The notes beneath the pieces were generated by a model. The model was not told where the DNA came from. It did not search any database and worked only from the letters and a program-made list of their open reading frames with translations. Positions 1 to 7,322 of a DNA stretch of 26,369 bases are shown here, one piece after another. The position numbers were made by a program, and so were the translations under genes. Positions within the stretch are counted from its first letter, which is position 1; the number at the start of each line of letters is the position of its first letter. The stretch is from Rhodospirillales bacterium (GTDB taxonomy: Bacteria; Pseudomonadota; Alphaproteobacteria; Rhodospirillales; Defluviicoccaceae): contig JADJQT010000007.1 in assembly GCA_016712595.1 (NCBI GenBank), positions 1 to 26,369 on the forward strand. The letters are read 5' to 3'.

Positions 1-864
1 CCGTTGTTGTCTCTCATCCGCGCAGTTGCTTTAGATTCTAATATTATCCGCGTTTCCTCGAAAACTCTTTGTATCAGAGTGGCTTAATTTACGAGACAAC
101 TAAATGTTTAGAGGAGTTAGAGCTATCAGTTAAAAATATATCGCGGTTAGACCTCTCGTTAGATTTGCAACGCTTTTACAATAGCTTACACCCGCACGAT
201 TTGATTAAACGTTTTAAATAACTCCTATCTCAAAAAGGAAAAGGAAAATTTAAGCTCGTTGGCAATCACAATACAGATATAACGCATGAGTTATGCGTTG
301 GGGCTCGCGTAGCAGTTTAATTAGTTATTACCTCTATAATAAAGTGTTGAGTTGAAGAAAAAAACATAAACCATACATTGTTGAGGATTGGGAGCAAAAC
401 GAATTGTTGAACGACAATGACGTTTGGCGTTTAGAGTTTTCAATTAAAAATGGTGGTGGTTTTTCTCCTGATGATGATACAACAGGGAACGACTATAGTA
501 CAATTGCTTTCCTGATGTGTTAAACAGGAAGTAATACCAGACTTGTATAAGGCTTTGGTAGATAAATATTTTGTTTTTTAAGAATCCGAATGACGAGGAA
601 AAGGCAAAAAGAAAAACGAGGCTTGAACAACTGAATTTGTTTGCTCCTTTTACTCCATTACTAAAGTTTAAGCGGCTAACAGAAAAGCACGAAAGCAACC
701 GCATGGATAAAATTTTTATAAAAAAGTTGGAAAGTTTAAATGATGAGATAAGGCAAGGGAGAGAGACGGAGCGATTAAGTAAAGCAATAGGAGAGATAAA
801 AAAACACTTTGGCAGTAGCCGTAATTTAATTCCGTGGGCTGCAAGTAAGGGGATTGAAATATAA
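1..864 (+). pseudogene. Replication initiator, 5'-truncated and indel-ridden copy
   Basis: This is the copy-A counterpart of the intact rep gene at 13228-14286. It lacks the first ~58 codons because the window starts inside it. Many single-base losses in homopolymers (for example in the stretches near 220, 300, 355 and 575) destroy the frame. Only the C-terminal ~95 residues from about 571 read openly, and they match copy B until the last few codons, where the text diverges. The damage is probably consensus error at a contig end and not true decay. Confidence 0.85.
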
Positions 865-918
865 CAGTCGCGCAAAAAAAGAATTAATCAATATAAACAA
901 TTTAAACAATAAACAACA

Positions 919-1164
919 ATGGCAACAAAAAAAACAGAACAGTATAGTCAAGGCGAGAAAATACGATTTCAGCTTTTGGCTTTTTTAAATTCATCTGAGG
1001 CTGTCTATTTGCTTGAGACGGCAATTTTGAGAAACGAGGACTCTTTTCTTAATTCAACGCTATCCCTTGAGGTGAGAGAACGGTTAGGCGGTAAAATACG
1101 CATAAGGATGAGGAACAATTCTATTGATGGTTTTAGGGAGGCTGAAAAAGAATATAAATTATAA
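919..1164 (+). CDS. 81-aa protein of unknown function, early region
   Basis: I do not recognise this 81-residue, charged, mostly helical protein. It starts at an ATG after the A-rich leader AAACAACAATGGCA, with no Shine-Dalgarno sequence. Nearly the same leader precedes the SSB-like gene 37 bases downstream, so the two are probably expressed together. Position between the replication initiator and the SSB-like gene suggests a replication or early accessory role; that is inference from context only. The copy at 14367-14612 differs by one residue (Val versus Leu near residue 29), so the frame is conserved and it is likely a real gene. Confidence 0.75.
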   Translation: MATKKTEQYSQGEKIRFQLLAFLNSSEAVYLLETAILRNEDSFLNSTLSLEVRERLGGKIRIRMRNNSIDGFREAEKEYKL

Positions 1165-1200
1165 TTCACTAAACAATAACAATCCAAACAACAAACAACA

Positions 1201-1543
1201 ATGGCACAATTAAAAATGAAAGGCTTTGTTACCGCATGTAGTAACAAGCAAAAAACAGAAAAAGTGGAGAGTACTTAGAACTCTTGTTTATGGAACCAGC
1301 AGAACAGATGATTTTGGCGAAAAGGTTGGCAAGGATTCTGTTTTCAAAATCTCAGTATTTGGCAAGGGAATGGAGAAAATTCCCGCTGACTGGTTGGGTA
1401 AAGATTTGCACTCTGCTACTGTTGCAGGTGTTAAGGCTGAATTAACTGTTTATGTAAATGGCAGTTATATTCAAAAAGAAGGTGCGGAAAGAGGTTTTTA
1501 CAACGTTAACCTTAATCTTAGCAACTTAACATTACTGCAATGA
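1201..1543 (+). pseudogene. SSB-like OB-fold protein, frameshifted copy
   Basis: Equivalent of the intact 114-aa gene at 14649-14993. One A is missing from the A-run near 1260 and another base is missing near 1298 (AACCAGC here, AACCTGGC in copy B), so the N-terminal third is out of frame. The C-terminal part from about residue 36 is identical to copy B. Sequencing error is the likely cause. The stop overlaps the next start (ATGATG at 1540). Confidence 0.75.
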
Positions 1544-1755
1544 TGCAACTGGAATCATTTGTAAAATTAGTAGGGGAATTGCGCAGAGCGCAATCCTCCT
1601 ACTTTACAGCACGTAAAGCATGTTCGCCTTATGCCGGTAAATTGTTCAGGGAAGCAATCTCAATAGAAAAGAGAGTTGACGAGCAACTACAGATTTATAA
1701 ATTACATTATGATAGAACAAACGGAGAACAAACCGCGCTCTTTTCTAAAGGCTGA
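1540..1755 (+). CDS. Small conserved phage protein, 71 aa
   Basis: A 71-residue helical protein with a pattern I associate with small proteins of Bacteroidetes phages: a FVKLVGELRRAQSSYF segment near the N-terminus, then a stretch ending ISIEKRVDEQL. The function of that group is not known to me. Its ATG overlaps the stop of the SSB-like gene by four bases, suggesting translational coupling, and the next membrane-protein gene starts inside its 3' end. It is identical to the copy at 14990-15205. Confidence 0.8.
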   Translation: MMQLESFVKLVGELRRAQSSYFTARKACSPYAGKLFREAISIEKRVDEQLQIYKLHYDRTNGEQTALFSKG

Positions 1756-2027
1756 GGTTACGCTTGGGCAATTGCTTGGCTTTGCGGTTACGCTTGCATC
1801 CATATTTTTACTCACTATGTAAGCGTGAGTATTGATTTAAGCGTAATGAAAACCAGATGCAAAACTTAAAAATGATGCAAGACGAAAAGAATCGCACGTT
1901 TAACGAAAACCAAACGGTTATAATGGAGAAGTTAACTTCCATTAGCGAGCGTGTTGGAGACTTACGTGTGGACGTTGCAAAAATTCAAGACAAAACAGAA
2001 AGTTTAAAATACAAAAACCATGAGTAA
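1709..2027 (+). pseudogene. Membrane-anchored coiled-coil protein, frameshifted copy
   Basis: Counterpart of the intact 106-aa gene at 15159-15479. One T is missing from the run near 1808 and one A from the run near 1850 relative to copy B. The net shift of two bases is not repaired, so translation from the ATG at 1709 fails in the transmembrane segment. Both changes are in homopolymers, pointing to consensus error. Confidence 0.75.
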
Positions 2028-2229
2028 AATTATCACTTACAAACAGATGCGCAGTATAATATCCGATATGGATGAATACAGCGAACGCGCGCGTGCCTTG
2101 TTAATGAGGTATGACAATAACGTTGATGAGAATAAAATCATTAACGAGATTGACGCAGATTATTTTTCAAAAGATTTAATGCAACTGATAAACCGTTTAG
2201 ATTATGCAAAAAACTCACTCTCCGAATAA
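2020..2229 (+). CDS. 69-aa acidic helical protein, unknown function
   Basis: A small, acidic, mostly alpha-helical protein with no motif I recognise. Its ATG lies inside the last codons of the coiled-coil membrane gene (overlap CATGAGTAA), and its own 3' end overlaps the next gene by 26 bases, so it belongs to a tightly packed early operon. It is identical in both copies (second at 15472-15681). Confidence 0.72.
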   Translation: MSKIITYKQMRSIISDMDEYSERARALLMRYDNNVDENKIINEIDADYFSKDLMQLINRLDYAKNSLSE

Positions 2230-2419
2230 AAACCTCGCGCAAAAAATAAAGCGATGCAATAGCCTGGTGTTTTTAACAGATACCGGCATACGTGTTTACC
2301 AGTACATAGATTATTTTGGTATTACAGTTGTTGCTATGTGCGAACGAAAAAAACCGCACTATTTTAATTTTGTTGAGCTAATGCGTTACAATTCCAAAAA
2401 CCAGTTAATCTTAATTTAA
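2204..2419 (+). CDS. 71-aa basic protein, unknown function
   Basis: A lysine-rich N-terminus (residues 1-18) is followed by a compact, probably beta-containing body (LVFLTDTGIRVYQYID, then ITVVAMCERKK). I know no family for it. It starts inside the preceding gene and is the last gene of the early cluster; the 168-nt gap that follows separates it from the putative regulator. In copy B the residue near position 67 is Asp instead of Asn, a conservative allelic change. Confidence 0.7.
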   Translation: MQKTHSPNKNLAQKIKRCNSLVFLTDTGIRVYQYIDYFGITVVAMCERKKPHYFNFVELMRYNSKNQLILI

Positions 2420-2572
2420 AAAATGAATTAAATATAAAAAAATGCTGTTAATGCTGCTGTAATCATTAGTTTTTTCATATACTTTTGTGATTAAGAATGT
2501 GTGCGGTAAATGTAGCGAGATTTGTGCCGTAATGTTTTCCGCGTCTGTTTTTATAATGAATTGAAAACAATC

Positions 2573-2585
2573 TACTTAACATAAT
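2573..2585. promoter_or_regulatory. 13-bp motif TACTTAACATAAT, candidate operator
   Basis: The motif ends two bases before the start codon of the small regulator-like gene at 2588. The same 13-mer, with one more matching base on each side, forms the left arm of a perfect inverted repeat at 10937-10988 in front of the methyltransferase operon. A specific motif at two promoter-proximal places, one against a putative DNA-binding gene, suggests an autoregulated operator. Copy B has it at 16333-16345. Confidence 0.5.
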
Positions 2586-2587
2586 AC

Positions 2588-2779
2588 ATGAGTAAACAGC
2601 CAACCCGATTATCAACCGAAAACATGAGAAGTTTATGCGGAAAGTATAACGTGAGTTATAAAACGCTAAAGAAAAAACTAATTGGTGTGCCTGGTTTAGT
2701 GTTGCAGCCTTACCAAACTACTTTTTATCCTAAACAAGTTGAGTTAATCTATTTACATTTAGGCTTGCCTGGTGAATAA
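2588..2779 (+). CDS. Small HTH-like regulator, DUF4248-like
   Basis: This 63-residue protein has a helix-turn-helix-like layout: STENMRSLCGKYNVSYKTLK at residues 9-28, then a C-terminal block with FYPKQVELIYLHLGLPG. That layout resembles the small DUF4248 proteins of Bacteroidetes genomes and phages, whose biochemical role is not established. The assignment is from memory of the pattern. The 13-bp motif at 2573-2585 touches its start, suggesting autoregulation. Copy B has Arg and Lys instead of Gly and Asn at residues 15 and 18, and ends one codon earlier. Confidence 0.65.
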   Translation: MSKQPTRLSTENMRSLCGKYNVSYKTLKKKLIGVPGLVLQPYQTTFYPKQVELIYLHLGLPGE

Positions 2780-2876
2780 GAGAATTGAATCGGATTTGTA
2801 TAAAATTTTAATTGCACTGTTTTTTATTGCTCTTTTTGGCTTGTTTAAGTTGGGAGAGTATTTCAAATTGTGGTAA
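2772..2876 (+). CDS. Possible 34-aa single-span membrane peptide
   Basis: A GTG at 2772, overlapping the end of the upstream gene, opens a 34-codon frame: a charged start (NKRIESDLYK), one hydrophobic helix (ILIALFFIALFGLF) and a short polar end. The composition is that of a phage membrane peptide. In copy B the GTG is GTT and no canonical start replaces it, although the hydrophobic frame is otherwise intact, so the start or the gene itself is uncertain. Confidence 0.4.
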   Translation: MNKRIESDLYKILIALFFIALFGLFKLGEYFKLW

Positions 2877-2952
2877 AGGTTTGGAAATGATTGTAGCGCG
2901 CTTTTAAATACCGCGTTGCTTTACTCTTTTTGCATTTCACAATACAAGTGCG

Positions 2953-3129
2953 ATGCCTCCAAAAGTAAAAACAACTGCTGCTCCTCCTGCTGAGAGTGTA
3001 ACAAGTCTTACCATTTTAGTTTACGATTCCGTAAGCAAAACAAACGTAAGTTTTAATGCTTACGCAGATTTTAAAAAGTTTCTTGCATCTTCTGGTTGCC
3101 CTGCTAACATTAAAAACATTTGTAAGTAA
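2953..3129 (+). CDS. 58-aa protein of unknown function
   Basis: An ATG opens 58 codons: a proline/alanine-rich basic N-terminus (residues 1-13), a hydrophobic strand-like piece (SLTILVYDS) and a helix near AYADFKKFLAS. The stop overlaps the next ATG (TAATG), a typical coupled junction in this genome. It is identical in copy B at 16713-16889. No family recognised. Confidence 0.6.
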   Translation: MPPKVKTTAAPPAESVTSLTILVYDSVSKTNVSFNAYADFKKFLASSGCPANIKNICK

Positions 3130-3581
3130 TGGAGTTACTGCTACTGGTTGGGGCTGCTGCCTATTTCTGGTTTAAAAACCAAAAAGAAGCGTTTGCGCAA
3201 GGCTTTAAAGTGGCGGTTAAAGATGTGGGCTTTGATGCACAAAAAACGTTAGGGAGCTTGTTTTTAAAGTTTTGGTTTAACGTTAAGTTAGATGTAATCA
3301 ACCCCTCGGATGCAACAATAAAAGCAACCGGAGGCACATTTAACCTTATTCAAAACAATACTGTTTTTGGCACTGCTGATGTAAGGGGCGATGTGTCAAT
3401 CCCTCCAAAACAAACCGCACCGGTAAAATTTTACGTAGGCATACCTGTTAAAGGTGGAATGGAGATAGTAAAAACAATTATTGCAAGATTGAGAGACGGC
3501 AAAAGTGTAACGCTTGCTTTAAATGGTTTGTTGTCGCTTAACGTAGGTAATGTAAAGTTTAACCACACATTTACTGTATAG
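3129..3581 (+). CDS. Membrane-anchored LEA type 2-like protein
   Basis: This 150-residue protein has an N-terminal hydrophobic segment (ELLLLVGAAAYFWF, residues 2-15), a short linker and then a beta-sandwich-like region (about 47-150). Its LDVINPSDATIKATGG segment followed by alternating strands resembles the LEA-2/WHy fold. Proteins of this kind occur next to morphogenesis genes in small Bacteroidetes phages, so a role at the virion or host membrane is plausible; its partner is unknown. It lies immediately upstream of the transglutaminase-like gene. Copy B has one substitution (Ile to Ser near residue 57) and several silent ones. Confidence 0.65.
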   Translation: MELLLLVGAAAYFWFKNQKEAFAQGFKVAVKDVGFDAQKTLGSLFLKFWFNVKLDVINPSDATIKATGGTFNLIQNNTVFGTADVRGDVSIPPKQTAPVKFYVGIPVKGGMEIVKTIIARLRDGKSVTLALNGLLSLNVGNVKFNHTFTV

Positions 3582-5006
3582 ATGTTAGCGAGACCCAACT
3601 ATAAAGAAACAGTAAATGTTGTTGATGCCAACAATGCGGATATTATTACCGTACTTGAAAAAAACTTTCCTGTAGCGGTTGGGCAAACAAAAGATTTTGC
3701 TAAAAAGTTTAAAAGTGCAAGTGCGGGCGAAGCGGCTTTAAAGGTTTGGGATTTTGTTAAGCGCAATATTAAATACCAAAGAGACGATGACGAAAAACAG
3801 GCAATAAGATTGCCGAATAGGTTCGTTAATGACCGCACCGGAGATTGTAAAAGTTACGCGCTGTTTATAGCAAGTGTGTTGCAAAACTTAGGTTATACGG
3901 TTGCTTTTCGTTATACGAGTTATAACCGTAACAATCCAAAGCCCTCGCATGTGTATGTGTATTTGCCTGATGATGGAATTGTGGTGGATGGTGTTTACAA
4001 TTATTTTAATAAAGAAAAACCATACGTGTATAAGTATGACCACGTAATGGCAAATGAAAGTATTAACATGGAAGTAGTAACACTTAGTGATAACGTTGGC
4101 ATAAATGCCTCTTTAATCAGAGCATACAAGCGTAGCAAAAAAGGTAGTTTGCGCCAACGATTGTTGGCTAATGAAATTGCGCGCAAAAGCAACAGGCGAT
4201 ACAAACCGGTTAGCGAATCTCTTTTAAAGCAAAAAATTAAACTCGTTAGTCCTGGTAGCTCTGATTATATACTTGCCATGAAAGAGTTAGACGCTCAGGG
4301 CGTTTACGAGGTGGATGGTATTAACGGAATTGGTAAAATACGTGTTAAAAAATTCCTGAAAAAAGTAGGCAAGGGAATTAAAAAAACAGTTAAGAAGGTT
4401 GGTAAGGCTGCCGGTAACGTTGTAAAGGAAGCGGGCAAGGCAATTAAAAAAGTTGGTTTAGCGGCTCCACGTAATGCGTTTTTGTCGTTGGTGAGGTTGA
4501 ATGTGCGCAATATGGCGAGAGCGTTAAAGGCGCAATTAGGTGGCAACTCCTCTAAAATGTTTAGCACATGGAGAAAGTTGGGAGGAAAAGAAAGTGCGTT
4601 AAGAAATGCAATAAACGTGGGCGCAAATAAAAAATCAATTGGTGATTTAAATGGTATAGGCAGTATTAGTGTCGCTCTTGCTTCTGCTGCTCCTATTTTA
4701 ATTGCAATGGCTGTTTTTTTAAAGTCTGTTAAAAAAGGAGATACAACCTCTGCCACCGATATTTTACAAGCTGCTGAGGGTGCCGGTGTAGATTTTAATC
4801 AAGCTGCTGAGTTGTTGGCTACAGGACAGGCGGCTTATGAGAACGGCTATTCTGATGAGCCTGGCGATGGTGGTTCAGATGATGACAATGGTGGCGGCTT
4901 GCCTCCTGCTGATGGTGGCGGCTCTGATGCTTCATTTAGTCCGTCTCCTGGTTTGTTGTTGGGTGCCGGTTTATTGGTGGCTGTAATTGCAAGTAACAAA
5001 AATTAA
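3582..5006 (+). CDS. Transglutaminase-fold virion protein with polybasic and hydrophobic segments
   Basis: The largest protein of the genome (474 aa). Residues about 50-145 carry a transglutaminase/papain-like core with a likely Cys-His-Asp triad: C89 in DRTGDCKSYAL, H123 in PSHVYVYL and D136 in VVDGVYNYF. A Lys/Arg-rich stretch (about 250-308) follows, then a hydrophobic segment near ALASAAPILIAMAVFL, an Asp/Gly-rich linker (about 423-448) and a hydrophobic tail (LLLGAGLLVAVIAS). In phages such folds can be peptidases or peptidoglycan-active. With this architecture I infer a membrane-associated virion protein that may act during entry or assembly. Copy B diverges strongly between residues ~305 and 385. 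Confidence 0.7.
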   Translation: MLARPNYKETVNVVDANNADIITVLEKNFPVAVGQTKDFAKKFKSASAGEAALKVWDFVKRNIKYQRDDDEKQAIRLPNRFVNDRTGDCKSYALFIASVLQNLGYTVAFRYTSYNRNNPKPSHVYVYLPDDGIVVDGVYNYFNKEKPYVYKYDHVMANESINMEVVTLSDNVGINASLIRAYKRSKKGSLRQRLLANEIARKSNRRYKPVSESLLKQKIKLVSPGSSDYILAMKELDAQGVYEVDGINGIGKIRVKKFLKKVGKGIKKTVKKVGKAAGNVVKEAGKAIKKVGLAAPRNAFLSLVRLNVRNMARALKAQLGGNSSKMFSTWRKLGGKESALRNAINVGANKKSIGDLNGIGSISVALASAAPILIAMAVFLKSVKKGDTTSATDILQAAEGAGVDFNQAAELLATGQAAYENGYSDEPGDGGSDDDNGGGLPPADGGGSDASFSPSPGLLLGAGLLVAVIASNKN

Positions 5007-5021
5007 TTAAATAAAAACAAG

Positions 5022-5210
5022 ATGCCATACAAAAAGAAAAAAAAGAAAAGTGCCGCGCGTAGTGGTGCTTCTATGTTCAAACTTGCTGCTCGCAACAAAA
5101 GCTATCAATCTGCTAAGCGTGCTGAAAAGAAGGCTGCTGCTCGTAAAAAAGCTGCATGGAAAAAAGCAGTTGCAGCGGCAAAGAAAAAAGTGCGTAGCAG
5201 ATGCAAATAA
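5022..5210 (+). CDS. Very basic 62-aa DNA-binding or condensing protein
   Basis: Nineteen Lys and six Arg in 62 residues (40%) with many Ala and almost no acidic residues. It opens with six consecutive lysines and continues as Ala/Lys repeats able to form a basic helix. The composition resembles small genome-condensing virion proteins, such as the basic J protein of microviruses; no homology is claimed. Its place between the transglutaminase-like gene and capsid genes supports a packaged nucleic-acid-binding role. Copy B has a one-base A-run insertion. Confidence 0.65.
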   Translation: MPYKKKKKKSAARSGASMFKLAARNKSYQSAKRAEKKAAARKKAAWKKAVAAAKKKVRSRCK

Positions 5211-5247
5211 TTAAACTTTAAAAACTCACTCTTATAAAACAAATACA

Positions 5248-5610
5248 ATGAAACAATTAAAAACAATAGGCAAAAGGATTATTCCTTCTGCTGCAATGGT
5301 AGGCGGTGGTGTTGTGGCTTCAAAAGCAAACAACATGTTAGCCAATACAATTAAAGACGATAAACTTCGCGCGGGCGCGGTGGTTATTGCCGGAATCCTT
5401 TTAGGAGGCATGAAAGGTGATATGCTTAAAAATGTAGGTGCGGGTATGGTTACTGTTGGCGGCATGAAGTTAGTTGCTGCTGTAGCTCCTCAGTTAGGTA
5501 TTAACGATGATGTAGTTAACGGATTGTTTGATGATGTAGTTGCCTGTTGCGGTTACATGTCTGACGATGTTGTTAACGGCACCGATGGCGATGATGGAAA
5601 CGACTATTAA
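5248..5610 (+). CDS. Gly/Ala-rich membrane structural protein candidate
   Basis: A 120-residue protein with a basic N-terminus (KQLKTIGKR), Gly/Ala/Val-rich hydrophobic stretches (SAAMVGGGVVASKA, AGAVVIAGILLGG and VGAGMVTVGG) and an acidic tail full of Asp. The pattern suits a small membrane protein of a lipid-containing virion or of the assembly site. No family recognised. It sits just upstream of the main capsid candidate. Copy B has AspGly where this copy has CysCys near residue 100. Confidence 0.6.
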   Translation: MKQLKTIGKRIIPSAAMVGGGVVASKANNMLANTIKDDKLRAGAVVIAGILLGGMKGDMLKNVGAGMVTVGGMKLVAAVAPQLGINDDVVNGLFDDVVACCGYMSDDVVNGTDGDDGNDY

Positions 5611-5659
5611 AATTTAAAATTCAACAACTCTAATAAAACAATCATTTATCCAGAAAAAA

Positions 5660-6346
5660 ATGAACATGATTAAAGCAACAAACAACATGCGTGCTGATGC
5701 AAATTTTTTCATTAACATGTATCGCGGAAACCCTAAAGCAGTAGTTACACAAGGCTATTTGCGTTTAGAAGCCTCCTTACAGGGAGGTGCCCAAAATGCT
5801 GTAAACTTTAATGTTTTAGCAAATCAGGGCAGCACAACAAACGTTACCGAAAAACGCTTGTTAATTCCTGATGCCTTTCACATTACAAAAATGTTTTTAG
5901 GCATCTTTAAGGCGGGCACAACAACTACAGCAAGTCAAACCGATATTGCTAAAGCTATTGTGCGCACATTCCCTAACCCTACTGTATTCAGTACAGCGGG
6001 CGAAGCGGATAACCTTATGAATTTTTACAACGGTAAATATTCTATTAAGGTAAACCAAACAACGTTTATTGACAATGACGAGATACGTAGGTTTTACCGC
6101 GTTGGGCAATCTCAGCAGGGACAAGGACCGGCTGTAGTTATGCCGCGCGATGAGTACAGCGCACCGGATTTCGGTTTTTACGATACACTGCCAACTATTC
6201 GTTTAAGTGGTAGTGATAACAACCAGATATTTTGCACCTTGCCAGATAGCATATCAATGGCAGGTACGGCAAGCACAAACTATGCAGTTTGCATATTGCG
6301 TGGCTTCTACGTACAAAATGGAGCAAAATTCAATCCTGAAGTTTAA
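5660..6346 (+). CDS. Major capsid protein candidate, 228 aa
   Basis: A beta-rich 228-residue protein with an N-terminal arm (MNMIKATNNMRADANFF) and no membrane segment or enzyme motif. It follows the basic and membrane virion genes and is itself followed by a perfect 10-bp hairpin, an arrangement often used to isolate a highly expressed capsid message. Known double jelly-roll capsid proteins are longer (PM2 P2 is near 270 residues), so a single jelly-roll or a pair with the next two gene products is more likely. It may instead be another abundant structural protein. Copy B has a one-base loss near 19571. Confidence 0.55.
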   Translation: MNMIKATNNMRADANFFINMYRGNPKAVVTQGYLRLEASLQGGAQNAVNFNVLANQGSTTNVTEKRLLIPDAFHITKMFLGIFKAGTTTTASQTDIAKAIVRTFPNPTVFSTAGEADNLMNFYNGKYSIKVNQTTFIDNDEIRRFYRVGQSQQGQGPAVVMPRDEYSAPDFGFYDTLPTIRLSGSDNNQIFCTLPDSISMAGTASTNYAVCILRGFYVQNGAKFNPEV

Positions 6347-6379
6347 AGTTTGGTATTGGTTAATATTCTCCCTCCTTAT

Positions 6380-6405
6380 CCCTGTTGCCTTAACTGGCAA
6401 CAGGG
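6380..6405 (+). terminator. Perfect 10-bp hairpin after capsid candidate
   Basis: CCCTGTTGCC pairs exactly with GGCAACAGGG around a TTAACT loop, 34 bases after the capsid-candidate stop. Only a short T-poor tail follows, so it may be a leaky terminator, attenuator or RNA-stabilising 3' structure that sets capsid message above the downstream genes. Conserved exactly at 20169-20194. Confidence 0.65.
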
Positions 6406-6432
6406 TTCTTAAACTCTTAAAAACAAAAACAA

Positions 6433-6825
6433 GTGAAGCCAGTAAAAAAACATTATTTGGTTGAGATAAATATCCCCAACCCTACTGCCGGACAACGTAT
6501 TTATTTGGGTGATATACCTGAGTTGCGCCATGTAACTACCGAACAAATGGAAAGTTACAACAGTAGTATTTTGTCCTTCTCTCCTGCACAAAATGCAGTT
6601 GTAAACCAAACAGGCGGTTCTAATGTGGTAGTAACTTTAGTTGAAGCATCAACAGAAGATATTTACCAGTTACCTTATAACTCTCTTACAAAATCGCTTA
6701 ACGGTGGTGATGTTACAGAGTACCAAAACAAAAAATTTAATCTTCCTAAAAGCTACATTACGCTGTTGGGCACGGCTTCATTGTCTGCCGGGCAATCTGT
6801 TGTACTTTCTTTTTATTACTACTAA
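6433..6825 (+). CDS. Structural protein candidate, 130 aa (capsid-associated)
   Basis: Starts at a GTG after the A-rich leader AAAAACAAAAACAA; no ATG further in would keep the conserved N-terminus. The 130-residue product is beta-rich and soluble, with AGQRIYLGDIPEL near residues 19-31 and a C-terminal strand SVVLSFYYY. The following gene product shares the QRIYL motif and an LSFYY strand, suggesting related folds. Its stop overlaps the next ATG (TAATG). A minor capsid, second jelly-roll or penton protein is my inference. Identical in copy B. Confidence 0.55.
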   Translation: MKPVKKHYLVEINIPNPTAGQRIYLGDIPELRHVTTEQMESYNSSILSFSPAQNAVVNQTGGSNVVVTLVEASTEDIYQLPYNSLTKSLNGGDVTEYQNKKFNLPKSYITLLGTASLSAGQSVVLSFYYY

Positions 6826-7322
6826 TGCGGGCTCCTAATAAAATAGATGATAAAAGTTATGTCGCTTCATTTACCATGGAGCAAGTTAACGCGGCAATAC
6901 CTAACCAACGCATTTATTTGAAGGGTCTAAATTTTTTAACGGACAAAATATTAACAGGAATACGGCACGTTGGCGAGTTTATGCCTCAAATTCCTGATTT
7001 TGGTACAGGCACAACATACAACAACGATTTAACGAGTGATCAGTTCTTTGCAATTAACCTGGTACAGAAAAAACAAAAACATTAACGGTAAACAATTTGC
7101 CGGTGTTAAGTTTCTACTACCAACGTCAATGGGGATATTCGCATAAAGGAAGGAAAAACCAATACACTCCTTTTAACGATGTGTACGATTTTGACAATAG
7201 TTGGTTAGAAAAGTTGGGCGCGTTTGCCTTAACAGACCAAGGTTATTTTTTTAGAGTTCCGGTACAGAGATAAACCAAAGCAATCAAATGGCAGTTACAC
7301 AAAAAATCAGTTACGTTATTGA
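6825..7322 (+). pseudogene. Structural protein candidate, copy with compensating indels
   Basis: Counterpart of the intact 160-aa gene at 20614-21096. Here an A-run near 7070 has six instead of seven A, stopping translation after 86 residues, and an extra A near 7240 restores the original frame. These look like consensus errors. Between them there is a real difference: a 15-base insertion after TGGGGA near 7135 that would add Tyr-Ser-His-Lys-Gly in frame. The end overlaps the next gene by 35 bases. Confidence 0.7.

Noticed and set aside
4304..4756. 150-codon minus-strand frame inside the transglutaminase-like gene
   Set aside because: It is a shadow of a well-supported gene; the equivalent minus-strand frame in copy B is not conserved over the divergent segment.
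6207..6464. 85-codon + frame overlapping the capsid candidate end and hairpin
   Set aside because: Out of frame with the capsid gene, it crosses the 10-bp hairpin and overlaps the next start; no independent sign of coding.
7065..7085. Programmed -1 frameshift at an A-run in the 160-aa structural gene
   Set aside because: Copy B reads through with seven A, and copy A has a compensating extra base 170 nt later, so paired consensus errors explain it better.
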